DNA of 64,000 nt from Marinomonas foliarum (GTDB taxonomy: Bacteria > Pseudomonadota > Gammaproteobacteria > Pseudomonadales > Marinomonadaceae). The position numbers and the translations under genes were made by a program. The stretch is from positions 21,636 through 85,635 of the forward strand of contig NZ_QPJQ01000015.1 in assembly GCF_003337275.1 (NCBI RefSeq), in the 5' to 3' direction. This document shows positions 35,587 through 44,354 of the stretch, piece by piece. Numbering within the stretch: the first letter of the stretch is position 1; the number at the start of each line of letters is the position of its first letter. Below the pieces are notes generated by a model that was given only the letters and a program-made list of their open reading frames with translations, made no database searches and had not been told where the DNA came from.

Positions 35587-36573
35587 ATGGCAAAGAACGT
35601 CGCTTTTTTATTTTTCTCTTTCTTTTGTTTGAGCTCGCCTCTCTATGCCGCGATGGATTTTGCGGTGTATCAAGACTTTATTCAGTGGATTCTTGCTCAG
35701 CAGGCCACCTTTCATCGTGAGCTTGTGACTTTGGTGCGCTCTATTAGCAAGGGCGGCAGCCCTGTTTTATTGTGGGGATTAATCTCTACCAGTTTCTTTT
35801 ATGGCGTGTTTCACGCGGCAGGTCCTGGGCATGGGAAGGCGGTAATTTCGGCTTATATGCTGGCGAGCAAAGCACCATTACGTCGCGGAGTTAGCTTGGC
35901 TTTTTTATGTGCTGGCGTTCAAGCAGTGATGGCGGTATTAGTCATTTTGGTGTTGAGCCAAGTATTTTCCTTGGCGGGAAAAGCCATGCAAATCAGTCGT
36001 TTCTTTGAAGTGGCGAGTTTTGCTGCGGTTGGTTTGATTGGTGTGTGGATTCTTGTGCGCTTATTACGCGGCCAGTCTGGTTGTGGTCATGATCACTCGC
36101 AAGATCATTTAGAAGAGCACCATAACCATTCTCATGAGGGTCACACACATGAAGGTCATTCCCATGGAAGTCATGGTCACTCGCACAGCCACTCTCATGA
36201 TCATACTTGCTGTGCACACCATGAAGACGAGGCAAAAACCGCCCGTCGGAGTATTTGGGCCATGGTGGCTGCGGTTGGTATTCGTCCTTGTACTGGGGCC
36301 ATTTTGGTTTTGTTATTTTCTTTGAGCACGGGTATTTTTGTTTGGGGCCTGGTGGCGACTTTTGCCATGGCGTTAGGCACAGCAATTACGGTTGCCTCTT
36401 TGGCGGGTGTCAGTGTGTTTGTGCGCGATACCGGCTTTGCGTTAAGCAGTGAGCATCGCGTTTGGCGACAACGAGTGTCGCGCGCGTTTGGTTTTATTGC
36501 CGCTTTCGCTTTGATCATCATCAGTACTTCAATGATTTGGAGCTACTTAAGTAATGCAGGAAGGGCTTTCTAA
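35587..36573 (+). CDS. NicO/RcnA-like metal permease with histidine-rich loop
   Basis: A 328-residue membrane protein with a signal-like first helix and about six more helices. The NicO motif is HAAGPGHGKAVISAYMLASK, and the second-half motif is GIRPCTGAILVLLFSL. Between them, about residues 160-215, is a cytosolic or periplasmic loop packed with His and acidic residues (SHEGHTHEGHSHGSHGHSHS). The family moves Ni or Co. Here it sits behind a Zur box and overlaps the zur start by one base (TAATG), which points to zinc or to metal exchange under zinc starvation. Direction of transport is not known. Confidence 0.85.
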   Translation: MAKNVAFLFFSFFCLSSPLYAAMDFAVYQDFIQWILAQQATFHRELVTLVRSISKGGSPVLLWGLISTSFFYGVFHAAGPGHGKAVISAYMLASKAPLRRGVSLAFLCAGVQAVMAVLVILVLSQVFSLAGKAMQISRFFEVASFAAVGLIGVWILVRLLRGQSGCGHDHSQDHLEEHHNHSHEGHTHEGHSHGSHGHSHSHSHDHTCCAHHEDEAKTARRSIWAMVAAVGIRPCTGAILVLLFSLSTGIFVWGLVATFAMALGTAITVASLAGVSVFVRDTGFALSSEHRVWRQRVSRAFGFIAAFALIIISTSMIWSYLSNAGRAF

Positions 36574-37073
36574 TGAAACATGAAGACTCGCATCAGCACG
36601 TCCATCACAACCATAATGACTGTATTGAGAGTGCGTTGAGCACGGCGGAAGCGCTGTGTGTCCAGCAGGGGCAGCGACTAACGAAAGTACGCCGTCGCGC
36701 ATTGGAATTAATCTGGGAAAGTCATCGACCGCTTGGTGCTTATCAGCTATTGGCGAAGTTGGCCGAAGAAGGGTTTAACTCTGCACCACCAACGGTTTAT
36801 CGTGCATTGGATTTTCTTTTAGGCGCAGGCTTGATTCACAAAGTTGAATCGATGAACGCTTACCTTGGTTGTGCCCATGCAGACAAAGCTCACAAAGGCT
36901 ATTTCTTGATTTGCGACGAATGTCACAATGTTATGGAATTTGATTACCAAGATATTCATGCGGCGTTGGTTGAAAAGGCTGCACATCAAGGTTTTGAACT
37001 GCGAGCTGAAACCATTGAGTTAACGGGGTTGTGCGCGAAATGTAAGGAACAATCAGCAGGAGCAAGCGCGTGA
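36573..37073 (+). CDS. zur: Zinc uptake regulator, Fur family
   Basis: A 166-residue Fur-family repressor. The winged helix reads [18 protein letters not shown] and [20 protein letters not shown]. Structural zinc cysteines are in CDEC and CAKC pairs ([22 protein letters not shown]), typical of Zur. The N-terminus carries an extra His-rich stretch [14 protein letters not shown] not needed by the fold. It overlaps the permease upstream by one base and znuC downstream by four, so it is co-transcribed and probably autoregulated through the box at 35540. Confidence 0.92.
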   Translation: MKHEDSHQHVHHNHNDCIESALSTAEALCVQQGQRLTKVRRRALELIWESHRPLGAYQLLAKLAEEGFNSAPPTVYRALDFLLGAGLIHKVESMNAYLGCAHADKAHKGYFLICDECHNVMEFDYQDIHAALVEKAAHQGFELRAETIELTGLCAKCKEQSAGASA

Positions 37074-37846
37074 GTAAACGATTGGTTGCTTTTGACAAAA
37101 TTGGTATAGCGTTTGATGGCCGAGTGTTGCTCGAAAATATAGATATGACGATCAGCGAAGGGGAAATTGTCACCCTGATTGGCCCAAACGGTAGCGGTAA
37201 AAGTACGCTGATTCGTACCCTGTTAGGCTTGCAAGAAGCCACGTCAGGCGAAGTGGTAAGACACAAAACCTTGCGTATCGGTTATATGCCGCAAAAGCTG
37301 CATATCGATCCGACCCTGCCATTAACGGTAAAGCATTTCTTGGCCTTGGTGCGTGGTGTCGATAAGCAACAGATTCTTCCAACACTCGAAAAACTTGGCA
37401 TTGGTCATTTGCTCCAATCCCAAGTACATGTGTTGTCTGGTGGCGAAACGCAGCGCGTATTATTGGCTCGCGCTTTGTTGAATCGACCGAATTTATTGGT
37501 ACTTGATGAGCCTGTTCAAGGCGTGGATGTGAATGGGCAAGTGGAACTTTATAACCTGATTGAAGGCATTCGTAATGAGCTAAATTGCGGTGTTTTGATG
37601 GTGTCTCATGATTTGCATTTGGTGATGGCGAAAACCGATACCGTGGTCTGTATTAATCAGCATGTGTGCTGTTCAGGTAGTCCGCAACACGTTACAGGTC
37701 ATCCAGCCTATCAAGCTTTGTTTGGCGTACCAGGAGCAGACGAATCCATCGCGATTTATGCCCATCAGCATGATCATGTGCATGATGAACACGGTAGTAT
37801 TTTGTCGGACGATGGCGATGCCCATGCCCATTGTAAACATCATTAA
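37070..37846 (+). CDS. znuC: Zinc ABC transporter ATPase
   Basis: A 258-residue ABC ATPase driving zinc import through ZnuB. Walker [12 protein letters not shown]-loop region YMPQKLH, signature [16 protein letters not shown], Walker [17 protein letters not shown] and the H-loop [13 protein letters not shown] are all intact. The C-terminal tail is His/Asp-rich ([20 protein letters not shown]), longer than the similar tail of E. coli ZnuC. It starts at a GTG overlapping zur by 4 bases; znuB follows after 38 bases. Confidence 0.95.
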   Translation: MSKRLVAFDKIGIAFDGRVLLENIDMTISEGEIVTLIGPNGSGKSTLIRTLLGLQEATSGEVVRHKTLRIGYMPQKLHIDPTLPLTVKHFLALVRGVDKQQILPTLEKLGIGHLLQSQVHVLSGGETQRVLLARALLNRPNLLVLDEPVQGVDVNGQVELYNLIEGIRNELNCGVLMVSHDLHLVMAKTDTVVCINQHVCCSGSPQHVTGHPAYQALFGVPGADESIAIYAHQHDHVHDEHGSILSDDGDAHAHCKHH

Positions 37847-37884
37847 TCACACCTAAGTTAGCCGATATTGGAGTTAGTTAAACC

Positions 37885-38676
37885 ATGTTAGATCTTTTAC
37901 TGAGAGCCTTGTTTGGTGGGTTAGGTGTGGCGGCGGTCGCTGGGCCGCTAGGGGCCTTTGTTGTGTGGCGACGCATGGCGTATTTTGGTGATACCTTGGC
38001 GCATTCTGCCTTGTTAGGCGTGGCGTTAGGCTTTTTATTCGACATCAACTTGAATCTTGCCATTATTGTGTTGTGTGTGGGCTTGGCCTTGGTGCTGGTG
38101 ACGTTGCAGAAGAAGCACATTATTGCCACGGATACTTTGTTGGGGATTTTGGCGCATTCCGCTTTGTCGCTTGGTCTAGTGGCGGTGAGTTTCCTCGATA
38201 ACATTCGCATCGATTTGATGGCGTATTTATTTGGTGATTTGCTGGCGATTAACCAAGCCGATGTGTATTGGATTTATGGCGGTGGTTTGGCGGTTATCGC
38301 GCTATTGGTGACTTTCTGGAAGCCATTGCTCGCCGTTACCGTAAACGAAGAATTGGCAAAAGTAGAAGGTTATCCGGTAGAGGCGATTCGTTTATTGTTG
38401 ATGTTGCTGGTGGCTTTGGTGATTGCCGTGGCGATGAAAATCGTCGGTGTGCTGCTGATTACCTCTTTGATGATCATTCCCGCAGCAACCGCACGGAAGC
38501 TGTCGAAGACGCCGATTCAAATGGCGTCGTTCGCTAGCTTGATTGGCTGCTTGTCGGTGTGTGGTGGCTTGTGGGCGTCTTATCGTTGGGACACACCAAC
38601 AGGCCCAAGTGTTGTCGTCTGCGCGGCCTTGTTGTTCCTAGTGGCTTACACTCTGCCATTTAAACGCTTACGTTAG
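37885..38676 (+). CDS. znuB: Zinc ABC transporter permease
   Basis: A 263-residue ABC-3 family permease with seven or more helices, including the GVAAVAGPLGAFVVWRRMAY opening, YFGDTLAHSALLGVALG, and DTLLGILAHSALSLGLVAVS. It pairs with ZnuC. The periplasmic zinc-binding protein ZnuA is not next to it or elsewhere in the window, so it must be encoded apart, as in several relatives. Confidence 0.95.
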   Translation: MLDLLLRALFGGLGVAAVAGPLGAFVVWRRMAYFGDTLAHSALLGVALGFLFDINLNLAIIVLCVGLALVLVTLQKKHIIATDTLLGILAHSALSLGLVAVSFLDNIRIDLMAYLFGDLLAINQADVYWIYGGGLAVIALLVTFWKPLLAVTVNEELAKVEGYPVEAIRLLLMLLVALVIAVAMKIVGVLLITSLMIIPAATARKLSKTPIQMASFASLIGCLSVCGGLWASYRWDTPTGPSVVVCAALLFLVAYTLPFKRLR

Positions 38677-38702
38677 TTTATTCGGTGTTTTTATAGGCAG
38701 GC

Positions 38703-38894
38703 TTATTTATCGTCCGATTCCTTTGCTTTGGAGTAGGACTTTGATAAGCCGCGGATCATTTCCATTTGTTTGCCAAATTGACGACACGGTCCACAGATTG
38801 CCGTGTGCATGGCTAGGTTGATTTTTTCTTTAGCGGATAAAGGGCGGTCCAGTTTCTCCGAGAGCATCTGGGTCGCTTGTTTGCATTTCATCAT
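38703..38894 (-). CDS. Zinc-finger (ZAS) anti-sigma factor
   Basis: A 63-residue protein from the ATG at 38894, with GAAGGAGA 8 bases upstream; this start overlaps the sigma gene stop by one base. It contains MKCKQATQMLSEKLDRPLS and the zinc-binding HX3CX2C motif HTAICGPCRQFGKQ of ZAS anti-sigma proteins. It should hold the adjacent ECF sigma factor inactive until redox or metal stress releases it. It has no membrane segment, so the sensor is cytosolic. Confidence 0.85.
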   Translation of the reverse strand: MMKCKQATQMLSEKLDRPLSAKEKINLAMHTAICGPCRQFGKQMEMIRGLSKSYSKAKESDDK

Positions 38895-39523
38895 TACGAT
38901 GTCTCCTTCTGAAACCAGTGATCTTCTAGACATTCTCGTAAGCGCAGCCGAGCGCGATACAAGGTGACGTTTAGGCTGCTGACGGTTACTTCTTCGTTAT
39001 GGCAGATTTCAGGTGTGTCCATTTCGAGGAATTCGCGCATCATAAATAATCGGCCGTACTTGGCTGGTAGCGCATCTAAACAAGCATCGAAGATTCGCCA
39101 GAAGTGTGTGTTTTCAACGCCATGTTCTGGTTGATCCCATTTTTTGGGCCGCTCATCTTTTTGCCAGTGACCATTTTCTTCGAACAAGTGCTCTATTAAC
39201 GCGTCGCCATTTAGGTTCGGCCCATCTTCGAGCTGACTGGCTGCCGTGTGGCGTTTTTCTTTGCGCAATAAGTCGATGATTTTGTTCTTTAAAATGGAAA
39301 ACACCCAAGTCTTAAACGCGGCTTGTCGCGCAAAACGATCAATATTTTGATACGCAGAGATCATCGCTTCTTGTACTGCGTCTTCGGCAATCTGATTGTC
39401 TCGAACTTGAAGCCTTGCGAACTTCAGCATCTGTGTACGTAAATCTTCAATAAAAACAGTATCCTGAAAGATATTTACTGCTGCTGAAGAATCTATTTCA
39501 ACAGAAACATTCGCATTAGTCAT
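38894..39523 (-). CDS. ECF-type sigma factor
   Basis: A 209-residue sigma-70-family factor: region 2 at about 20-95 (QIAEDAVQEAMISAYQNIDR, FKTWVFSILKNKIIDLLRKE) and region 4 at about 145-205 (LPAKYGRLFMMREFLEMDTP, VSSLNVTLYRARLRLRECLE), joined by a long charged linker containing NGHWQKDERPKKWDQ. It is translationally coupled to the ZAS anti-sigma gene. The targets are unknown; ECF-ZAS pairs often answer oxidative, singlet-oxygen or metal stress. Confidence 0.9.
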   Translation of the reverse strand: MTNANVSVEIDSSAAVNIFQDTVFIEDLRTQMLKFARLQVRDNQIAEDAVQEAMISAYQNIDRFARQAAFKTWVFSILKNKIIDLLRKEKRHTAASQLEDGPNLNGDALIEHLFEENGHWQKDERPKKWDQPEHGVENTHFWRIFDACLDALPAKYGRLFMMREFLEMDTPEICHNEEVTVSSLNVTLYRARLRLRECLEDHWFQKETS

Positions 39524-39600
39524 TTAAGCCTCGGAGTGTGTGTGGTCATTAGACGATCTTGGTCTGGCTTTTATTACTATTTTAACCGTAATTTTTCTAT

Positions 39601-40158
39601 CTATCGGCTTATTTCGGATTCAGCTTTTGCTTCAGCCAAGTACTCGTCTTTCAATTTAACGTAATTAAGTCCGGCATATTGAAAGTATTCGATTTCTTTG
39701 GCGTTAAGTGGACGGATTTGCTTAACAGGGGAGCCCATGTACATAAAACCGGTTTCTAAACGCTTACCTGGTGGCACCAAAGAGCCAGCGCCTATGATAA
39801 CTTCGTCTTCAATCACGGCACCGTCTAGGATTGTCGTTCCCATACCGACTAGGACTCGGTTGCCAATGGTACAGCCATGTAACATCGCCATGTGACCCAC
39901 TGTCACATCGTCGCCAATGTCCAAAGGGTGGCCTTCAGGTTTGTAGGTACTCGCATGAGTAATGTGCAAGCAGGAGTTGTCTTGAATACTGGTGCGAGCA
40001 CCAATACGGATGCGATGCATGTCGCCACGGATCGCCACCAAAGGCCAAACCGAGCTGTCTTCGCCAATGGTGACATCGCCAATGATCACGGCATTGTCAT
40101 CGACCCATACACGGTCGCCTAGTTGTGGTGTTTTGCCACGGAAAGATTTCATCACCAT
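39601..40158 (-). CDS. Gamma-class carbonic-anhydrase-like hexapeptide protein
   Basis: A 185-residue left-handed beta-helix protein of the YrdA type: hexapeptide repeats from NAVIIGDVTIGEDSSVWPLV through GNRVLVGMGTTILDGAVIED. Three zinc-ligand histidines are in place (LHITHAS; VGHMAMLHGC). Proteins of this group are trimeric with zinc at the interface; some show carbonic anhydrase activity and many do not. MVM gives two close starts. It is alone, downstream of no operon partner. Confidence 0.88.
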   Translation of the reverse strand: MVMKSFRGKTPQLGDRVWVDDNAVIIGDVTIGEDSSVWPLVAIRGDMHRIRIGARTSIQDNSCLHITHASTYKPEGHPLDIGDDVTVGHMAMLHGCTIGNRVLVGMGTTILDGAVIEDEVIIGAGSLVPPGKRLETGFMYMGSPVKQIRPLNAKEIEYFQYAGLNYVKLKDEYLAEAKAESEISR

Positions 40159-40324
40159 ATACTGCTCTCTTACAGGATTTGATTAATAGAAAGTGTTAAT
40201 AAACGAAGGAACTATTAACACAATAGCGTTTTATGCATTGAAAAAGTGTTAAGACAACCTATCTTATTAAGCATAGTATTGACCAATGCATTACAGCGTT
40301 CAATTTTTAAAAGGATATCATGAT

Positions 40325-42355
40325 ATGTCACAGTCTGTATGGGACGCGACCAGCTTACCGAGCTTTACCGACGTCGATGTTGCGAACATCGAAGCGGATC
40401 TAGAGAAACTACTGAAGCATAACCAAGCCGCGATTGATGCTTGTGTGAGCGAAAACACCAATCCAACATGGGAAAGTCTTGTTTTGCCGTTGGATCAACT
40501 TCACGACGACCTAAATAACTTTTGGTCGCCAATCAGCCATTTGAATTCCGTTAAAAATACGCCTGAGTTACGTGCCGCTTACAACGCTTGCTTACCAAAA
40601 TTGACTCAGTTTTATACGGATCTTGGGCAAAACAAAGCCTTGTATCAAGCTTACAAGAGTCTTGCTGAAAGTGAGGCGGCGAAAACGCTAAGCCAAGCTC
40701 AAAGTGAAGCCTTGGCGCAAACGATTCGTGATTTCGAATTGTCTGGTGTCGGCCTAGAAGGCGACGCCAAGAAACGCTATGGCGAGATTAGCCAGCGTTT
40801 GTCTGAGTTGGGCAGTCAGTTTGGTGAAAACGTATTAGACGCGACACAAGCGTGGAGCAAACTAATCACCGACGAAAGTGAGCTGTCTGGTTTGCCAGAA
40901 TCCGCTTTGGCACAAGCCAAACAAATGGCCGAAGCCAAAGAAAAGGACGGCTGGTTGTTCACCCTAGATTTCCCATCTTACATTCCAGTGATGAGTTACG
41001 CCGACAATGCAGAACTGCGCGAAGAAATGTACCGTGCCTTTGCGACGCGCGCGTCAGATCAAGGTGGTGATATCAAATTCAACAATGCGCCTCTGGTTGA
41101 CGAAATTTTAGAGCTACGTCATGAGATGGCTCATATTCTTGGTTTTGATAATTACGCAGAATTGTCTGTTGCCACTAAGATGGCGGACAATGGCCAGCAG
41201 GTTATCGATTTCTTAGGTGATCTAGCGAAAAAGTCAAAAAGCTCGGCAGAACAAGACCTTGCGCAACTAACAGCGTTCGCGAAAGACGAAAACGGCGTGG
41301 AAAAATTGAACGCTTGGGACATGACCTATTATGCGGAAAAACTACGCCAACATAAGTTCAGTATTTCTCAAGAAGAACTGCGTCCTTACTTTCCGATGAA
41401 TAAAGTTTTATCCGGATTGTTTCACGTGGCACAAACTTTATTCGGTGTGGATATTCGCGAAGAAAAAGAATTTGATAGCTATAACAAGGACTTGCAGTTA
41501 TTTACGATCAGCAAGGGTGGCGAAGACGTGTCTCGTTTCTATCTAGATCCGTATGCGCGTGAAGCAAAACGCGGTGGTGCATGGATGGATTCTTGCCGTA
41601 CTCGCCGTCGTTTAAGCGATGACCGCTTGCAGCTACCGATTGCCTATCTTGTGTGTAACTTCACACCACCAATTGGTGATAAACCTGCCTTGTTGACGCA
41701 CGACGAAGTGACGACCTTGTTCCACGAATTTGGTCATGGCTTGCACCACATGTTGACCCAAGTGGATGTATCTTCTGTATCGGGCATTAACGGTGTGGCG
41801 TGGGATGCGGTCGAGTTGCCAAGCCAATTCATGGAAAACTGGTGTTACGAGCCAGAAGCATTGGCTCATATTGCGGGCCATTACGAAACAGGTGAGCCGT
41901 TGCCACAAGACTTGCTGGATAAGATGTTGGCAGCAAAGAACTTCCAGTCTGGCATGCAGATGATGCGTCAATTGGAGTTTTCTTTGTTCGATTTCCGTCT
42001 ACACATGGAATATCAAAAAGACATTTCTGTTCAATCAGTGCTTGATGATGTTCGTAGTAAAGTGGCGGTGGTCACACCGCCTGAGTTTAATCGTTTCCAA
42101 AATAGCTTCTCGCATATTTTTGCGGGTGGTTACGCGGCCGGTTACTACAGCTACAAATGGGCAGAAGTGTTATCGGCAGATGCTTTCTCGAAATTCGAAG
42201 AAGACGGCATATTCAATAAAGATACTGGCGCTCGCTTCCGTGATACCATATTGGCCAATGGTGGCTCTCGTCCAGCAGCAGAATTATTTGCTGAGTTCCG
42301 CGGTCGTGAGCCAAGCACCGATGCCTTATTGAGACACAGCGGCATCGCGGCTTAA
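40325..42355 (+). CDS. prlC: Oligopeptidase A (M3 metallopeptidase)
   Basis: About 676 residues from the ATG at 40325 (MSQSVWDATSLPSF), preferred over the upstream ATG 40286 because AAAGG precedes it. It is a cytosolic M3 peptidase cleaving short peptides, including signal-peptide remnants. The zinc site is HEFGHGLHHML at about residue 460, and the third ligand region is in the following ELPSQFMENWCYE. Conserved GGAWMDSCRTRRR and GYAAGYYSYKWAEVLSADAF are present. It is followed by yheV, a pairing common in pseudomonads and relatives. Confidence 0.95.
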   Translation: MSQSVWDATSLPSFTDVDVANIEADLEKLLKHNQAAIDACVSENTNPTWESLVLPLDQLHDDLNNFWSPISHLNSVKNTPELRAAYNACLPKLTQFYTDLGQNKALYQAYKSLAESEAAKTLSQAQSEALAQTIRDFELSGVGLEGDAKKRYGEISQRLSELGSQFGENVLDATQAWSKLITDESELSGLPESALAQAKQMAEAKEKDGWLFTLDFPSYIPVMSYADNAELREEMYRAFATRASDQGGDIKFNNAPLVDEILELRHEMAHILGFDNYAELSVATKMADNGQQVIDFLGDLAKKSKSSAEQDLAQLTAFAKDENGVEKLNAWDMTYYAEKLRQHKFSISQEELRPYFPMNKVLSGLFHVAQTLFGVDIREEKEFDSYNKDLQLFTISKGGEDVSRFYLDPYAREAKRGGAWMDSCRTRRRLSDDRLQLPIAYLVCNFTPPIGDKPALLTHDEVTTLFHEFGHGLHHMLTQVDVSSVSGINGVAWDAVELPSQFMENWCYEPEALAHIAGHYETGEPLPQDLLDKMLAAKNFQSGMQMMRQLEFSLFDFRLHMEYQKDISVQSVLDDVRSKVAVVTPPEFNRFQNSFSHIFAGGYAAGYYSYKWAEVLSADAFSKFEEDGIFNKDTGARFRDTILANGGSRPAAELFAEFRGREPSTDALLRHSGIAA

Positions 42356-42372
42356 CTTTTTGTACTGCAAGG

Positions 42373-42419
42373 AAGCAGCGCTTCGCCTGATGAGAATCAG
42401 ACAAAGCGCTGCTTTTTTA
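42373..42419 (+). terminator. Terminator after prlC
   Basis: AAGCAGCGCTT and AAGCGCTGCTT form an 11-base stem around a 20-base loop that itself contains CTGATGAGAATCAG, and are followed by TTTTT. Confidence 0.8.
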
Positions 42420-42459
42420 TAGCGCCGAATTAGGGCGTTACTTTTTTGAAGGTAGGGTT

Positions 42460-42720
42460 ATGACAGTAAAACGCTTTATCGCAGGGGCGGTGTGCCCTCG
42501 TTGTAGTGAGATGGATAAAATTCGTGCTTGGCGCGATGATGACGCCGAAAAGCAATATCGTGAGTGCGTTGGTTGTGGATACACGGATGAGCAATCTACG
42601 GTTATACAGGCGCAGCCCACTGAGATTCCAACACGAGTAAACACGCCTCACAGCCGCTCTCCAGAAACAGAAGAAGTCGTGATCAACTTCATTCCAAATC
42701 CTGGTACGACCAAGCACTAA
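42460..42720 (+). CDS. yheV: YheV-family zinc-ribbon protein
   Basis: An 86-residue protein with two cysteine pairs, CPRC (residue about 12) and CVGCGYTDEQ (residue about 36), forming a small zinc ribbon; family hallmark RFIAGAVCPRC and KQYRECVGCG. The C-terminus is disordered. Its function is unknown. It lies 104 bases after prlC, separated by a terminator. Confidence 0.9.
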   Translation: MTVKRFIAGAVCPRCSEMDKIRAWRDDDAEKQYRECVGCGYTDEQSTVIQAQPTEIPTRVNTPHSRSPETEEVVINFIPNPGTTKH

Positions 42721-42739
42721 ACTTGCTCTGTAGGGTGAT

Positions 42740-42775
42740 AAAAAAGCGAATGGTGCCAGCACCATTCGCTTTTTT
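42740..42775. terminator. Strong bidirectional terminator
   Basis: A perfect 16-base stem (AAAAAAGCGAATGGTG and its complement) with a 4-base loop CCAG. It separates the convergent yheV and DUF3750 genes and can stop transcription from both sides. Confidence 0.92.
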
Positions 42776-42803
42776 ATTGCTGCGTTTTTTCTAGTTATAG
42801 CCT

Positions 42804-43337
42804 TTAATCTGCATAACCGCTGCCGATGGCTCGAAATGGCATATCAAGATCCAACTCAGGTACTTGTAGGCCAATCCAGGTCGGGAAGGTGTTGCTGTTT
42901 GGTCCTGGGAATACAGTGTATTCGTTTGCCCAAGGGTAGCGCTTCACCGCTTCGTCAATTTTTGGAATCAATGCTTCGGCTTTTGGGCCAATAATAGACA
43001 GTACTTTTTCTGGTTTCGCGCCAAACCAGTAGCGATCTGGTGTCGCTGTTTTATATTCAGATAACGCTGGAAGTCCTCTTTCTACTCGCCAACCGACCAC
43101 TTCATGTACCGTGTATTCAGAAGCGTTTTTTTCTTTGGTAGCCACCCATGTATGAACCGCAAACCAGCCTCGCCAACTAAAAGCGTCGGCGGCATAAAAC
43201 TCGATAACGGCTGCTTTTTCTGTTTCTGGTGATGGCGCGATGCCTGCAGGCTCTCGGCTTGCTGTGCGCCAGTTATCGTTCGAAGAGCATGCACTTAAAA
43301 ATAGCGTGATGAAAATGAGTCCTAGATACTTTGCCAT
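42804..43337 (-). CDS. DUF3750 lipoprotein
   Basis: About 177 residues from the ATG at 43337, chosen because it yields a lipoprotein signal (MAKYLGLIFITLFLSAC, lipobox LSAC) and has AAGGAC upstream. The mature part holds FSWRGWFAVHTWVATKEKNA, VVGWRVERGLP and FPGPNSNTFPTWIGLQVPEL, features of the DUF3750 family of unknown function. The cysteine/His/Asn pattern (HTWV...NSNTF) suggests a hydrolase-like fold, but that is inference. It is a single gene. Confidence 0.8.
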   Translation of the reverse strand: MAKYLGLIFITLFLSACSSNDNWRTASREPAGIAPSPETEKAAVIEFYAADAFSWRGWFAVHTWVATKEKNASEYTVHEVVGWRVERGLPALSEYKTATPDRYWFGAKPEKVLSIIGPKAEALIPKIDEAVKRYPWANEYTVFPGPNSNTFPTWIGLQVPELDLDMPFRAIGSGYAD

Positions 43338-43463
43338 GCTTTGTCCTTGGGCTGTTGGGTATTTTATTGCTATTAACATACGCAAATTTTGGTGTATTTG
43401 GGTCACTATTTATGGCTTTGGTTCACTATTCCCTATTTTTTGCCAAGTTCAAAAAATGAGCAT

Positions 43464-43491
43464 AAAAAAACGCCAACGATGTTGGCGTTTT
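43464..43491 (-). terminator. Terminator of the nitroreductase gene
   Basis: AAACGCCAAC-GAT-GTTGGCGTTT hairpin; on the minus strand it continues into a run of seven T. It lies about 28 bases beyond the nitroreductase stop codon. Confidence 0.85.
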
Positions 43492-43519
43492 GGTTTTGTA
43501 CTTCTGAATAGATCTGAAA

Positions 43520-44158
43520 TTAGTTCATTTCAGTAATGAACTCTTCACTTGAACGGCGTACTTTTTTCAGTTCTTTTAGCCAGTCGCCTTCTTCTGCACG
43601 GTAACCCAAAGGCAATAGAATCACAGAGCGTAGACCGCGTTCAGTAAGACCTAGGATCTCATCAACTTTAGCTGGGTCAAAGCCTTCCATTGGTGTGCTG
43701 TCTACGCCTTCTTCAGCGGCTGCAATTAAGGCAGTGCCTAGACCAATGTAAGCCTGACGAGCTGCGTGTTGGTAGTTCACTTCAGCATCACGTGGAGGGT
43801 AATCGCCTAAAATCATTTGGCGGTAGTTTTCCCAGCCTTCATTTTTAAAGCCTCGTTCGTCGTTTACTAGGTCGAACATTTTATTAATGCGTTCTTCTGT
43901 GTAGTTATCCCACGCAGCAAACACTAATAGGTGAGAACCGTCAGTGATTTGTGCTTGGTTCCAAGCATGGGGAACGATGGCTTCACGTAGCGCTTTGTTT
44001 TTCACCACAATGACTTCATATGGCTGAAGTCCACTTGATGTCGCTGTTAGGCGAATAGCTTCTAGGATGCGGTCTACTTTTTCTTGCTCAACAACTTTGC
44101 TTGAGTCCATTTTTTTTGTGGCATAACGCCAGTTTAGTTTTTCTAACAAATTCGACAT
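43520..44158 (-). CDS. NAD(P)H-dependent nitroreductase-family flavoprotein
   Basis: About 212 residues from the ATG at 44158 (MSNLLEKLNWRYATKKMD), with AGGAA upstream. It has the FMN-binding nitroreductase pattern: RYATKKMD near the N-terminus, RLTATSSGLQPYEVIVV, NYQHAARQAYIGLGTALIAA, EEGVDSTPMEGFDPAKVDE and LPLGYRAEEGDWLKELKKVR. It is close to the NfsB/YfkO group, which reduces nitroaromatics and quinones by two-electron steps. It is cytosolic and a single gene. Confidence 0.88.
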   Translation of the reverse strand: MSNLLEKLNWRYATKKMDSSKVVEQEKVDRILEAIRLTATSSGLQPYEVIVVKNKALREAIVPHAWNQAQITDGSHLLVFAAWDNYTEERINKMFDLVNDERGFKNEGWENYRQMILGDYPPRDAEVNYQHAARQAYIGLGTALIAAAEEGVDSTPMEGFDPAKVDEILGLTERGLRSVILLPLGYRAEEGDWLKELKKVRRSSEEFITEMN

Positions 44159-44354
44159 GATTATTCCTAAATAAGGTTTTTGTATGCCTCTAATATTGCT
44201 CTTGTTGTGATCAAGTTCAAGGTACGTTTTGAGCAAAAAGTGAGGAAGTTGAATAATCGGTTAACTGTTCGATTTAGTTGATATGTTGCAATAATATCTG
44301 CAATTATGCCCTAAAATGGTTCATTTTTGAGCGAGGATGAAGTAAGGTGCGGCT

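Noticed and set aside
36100..36230. Repetitive CAT/CAC-rich DNA that could be taken for a tandem repeat array
   Set aside because: It encodes the histidine-rich loop of the NicO-like permease, and the codons vary, so it is a protein feature and not a repeat array.
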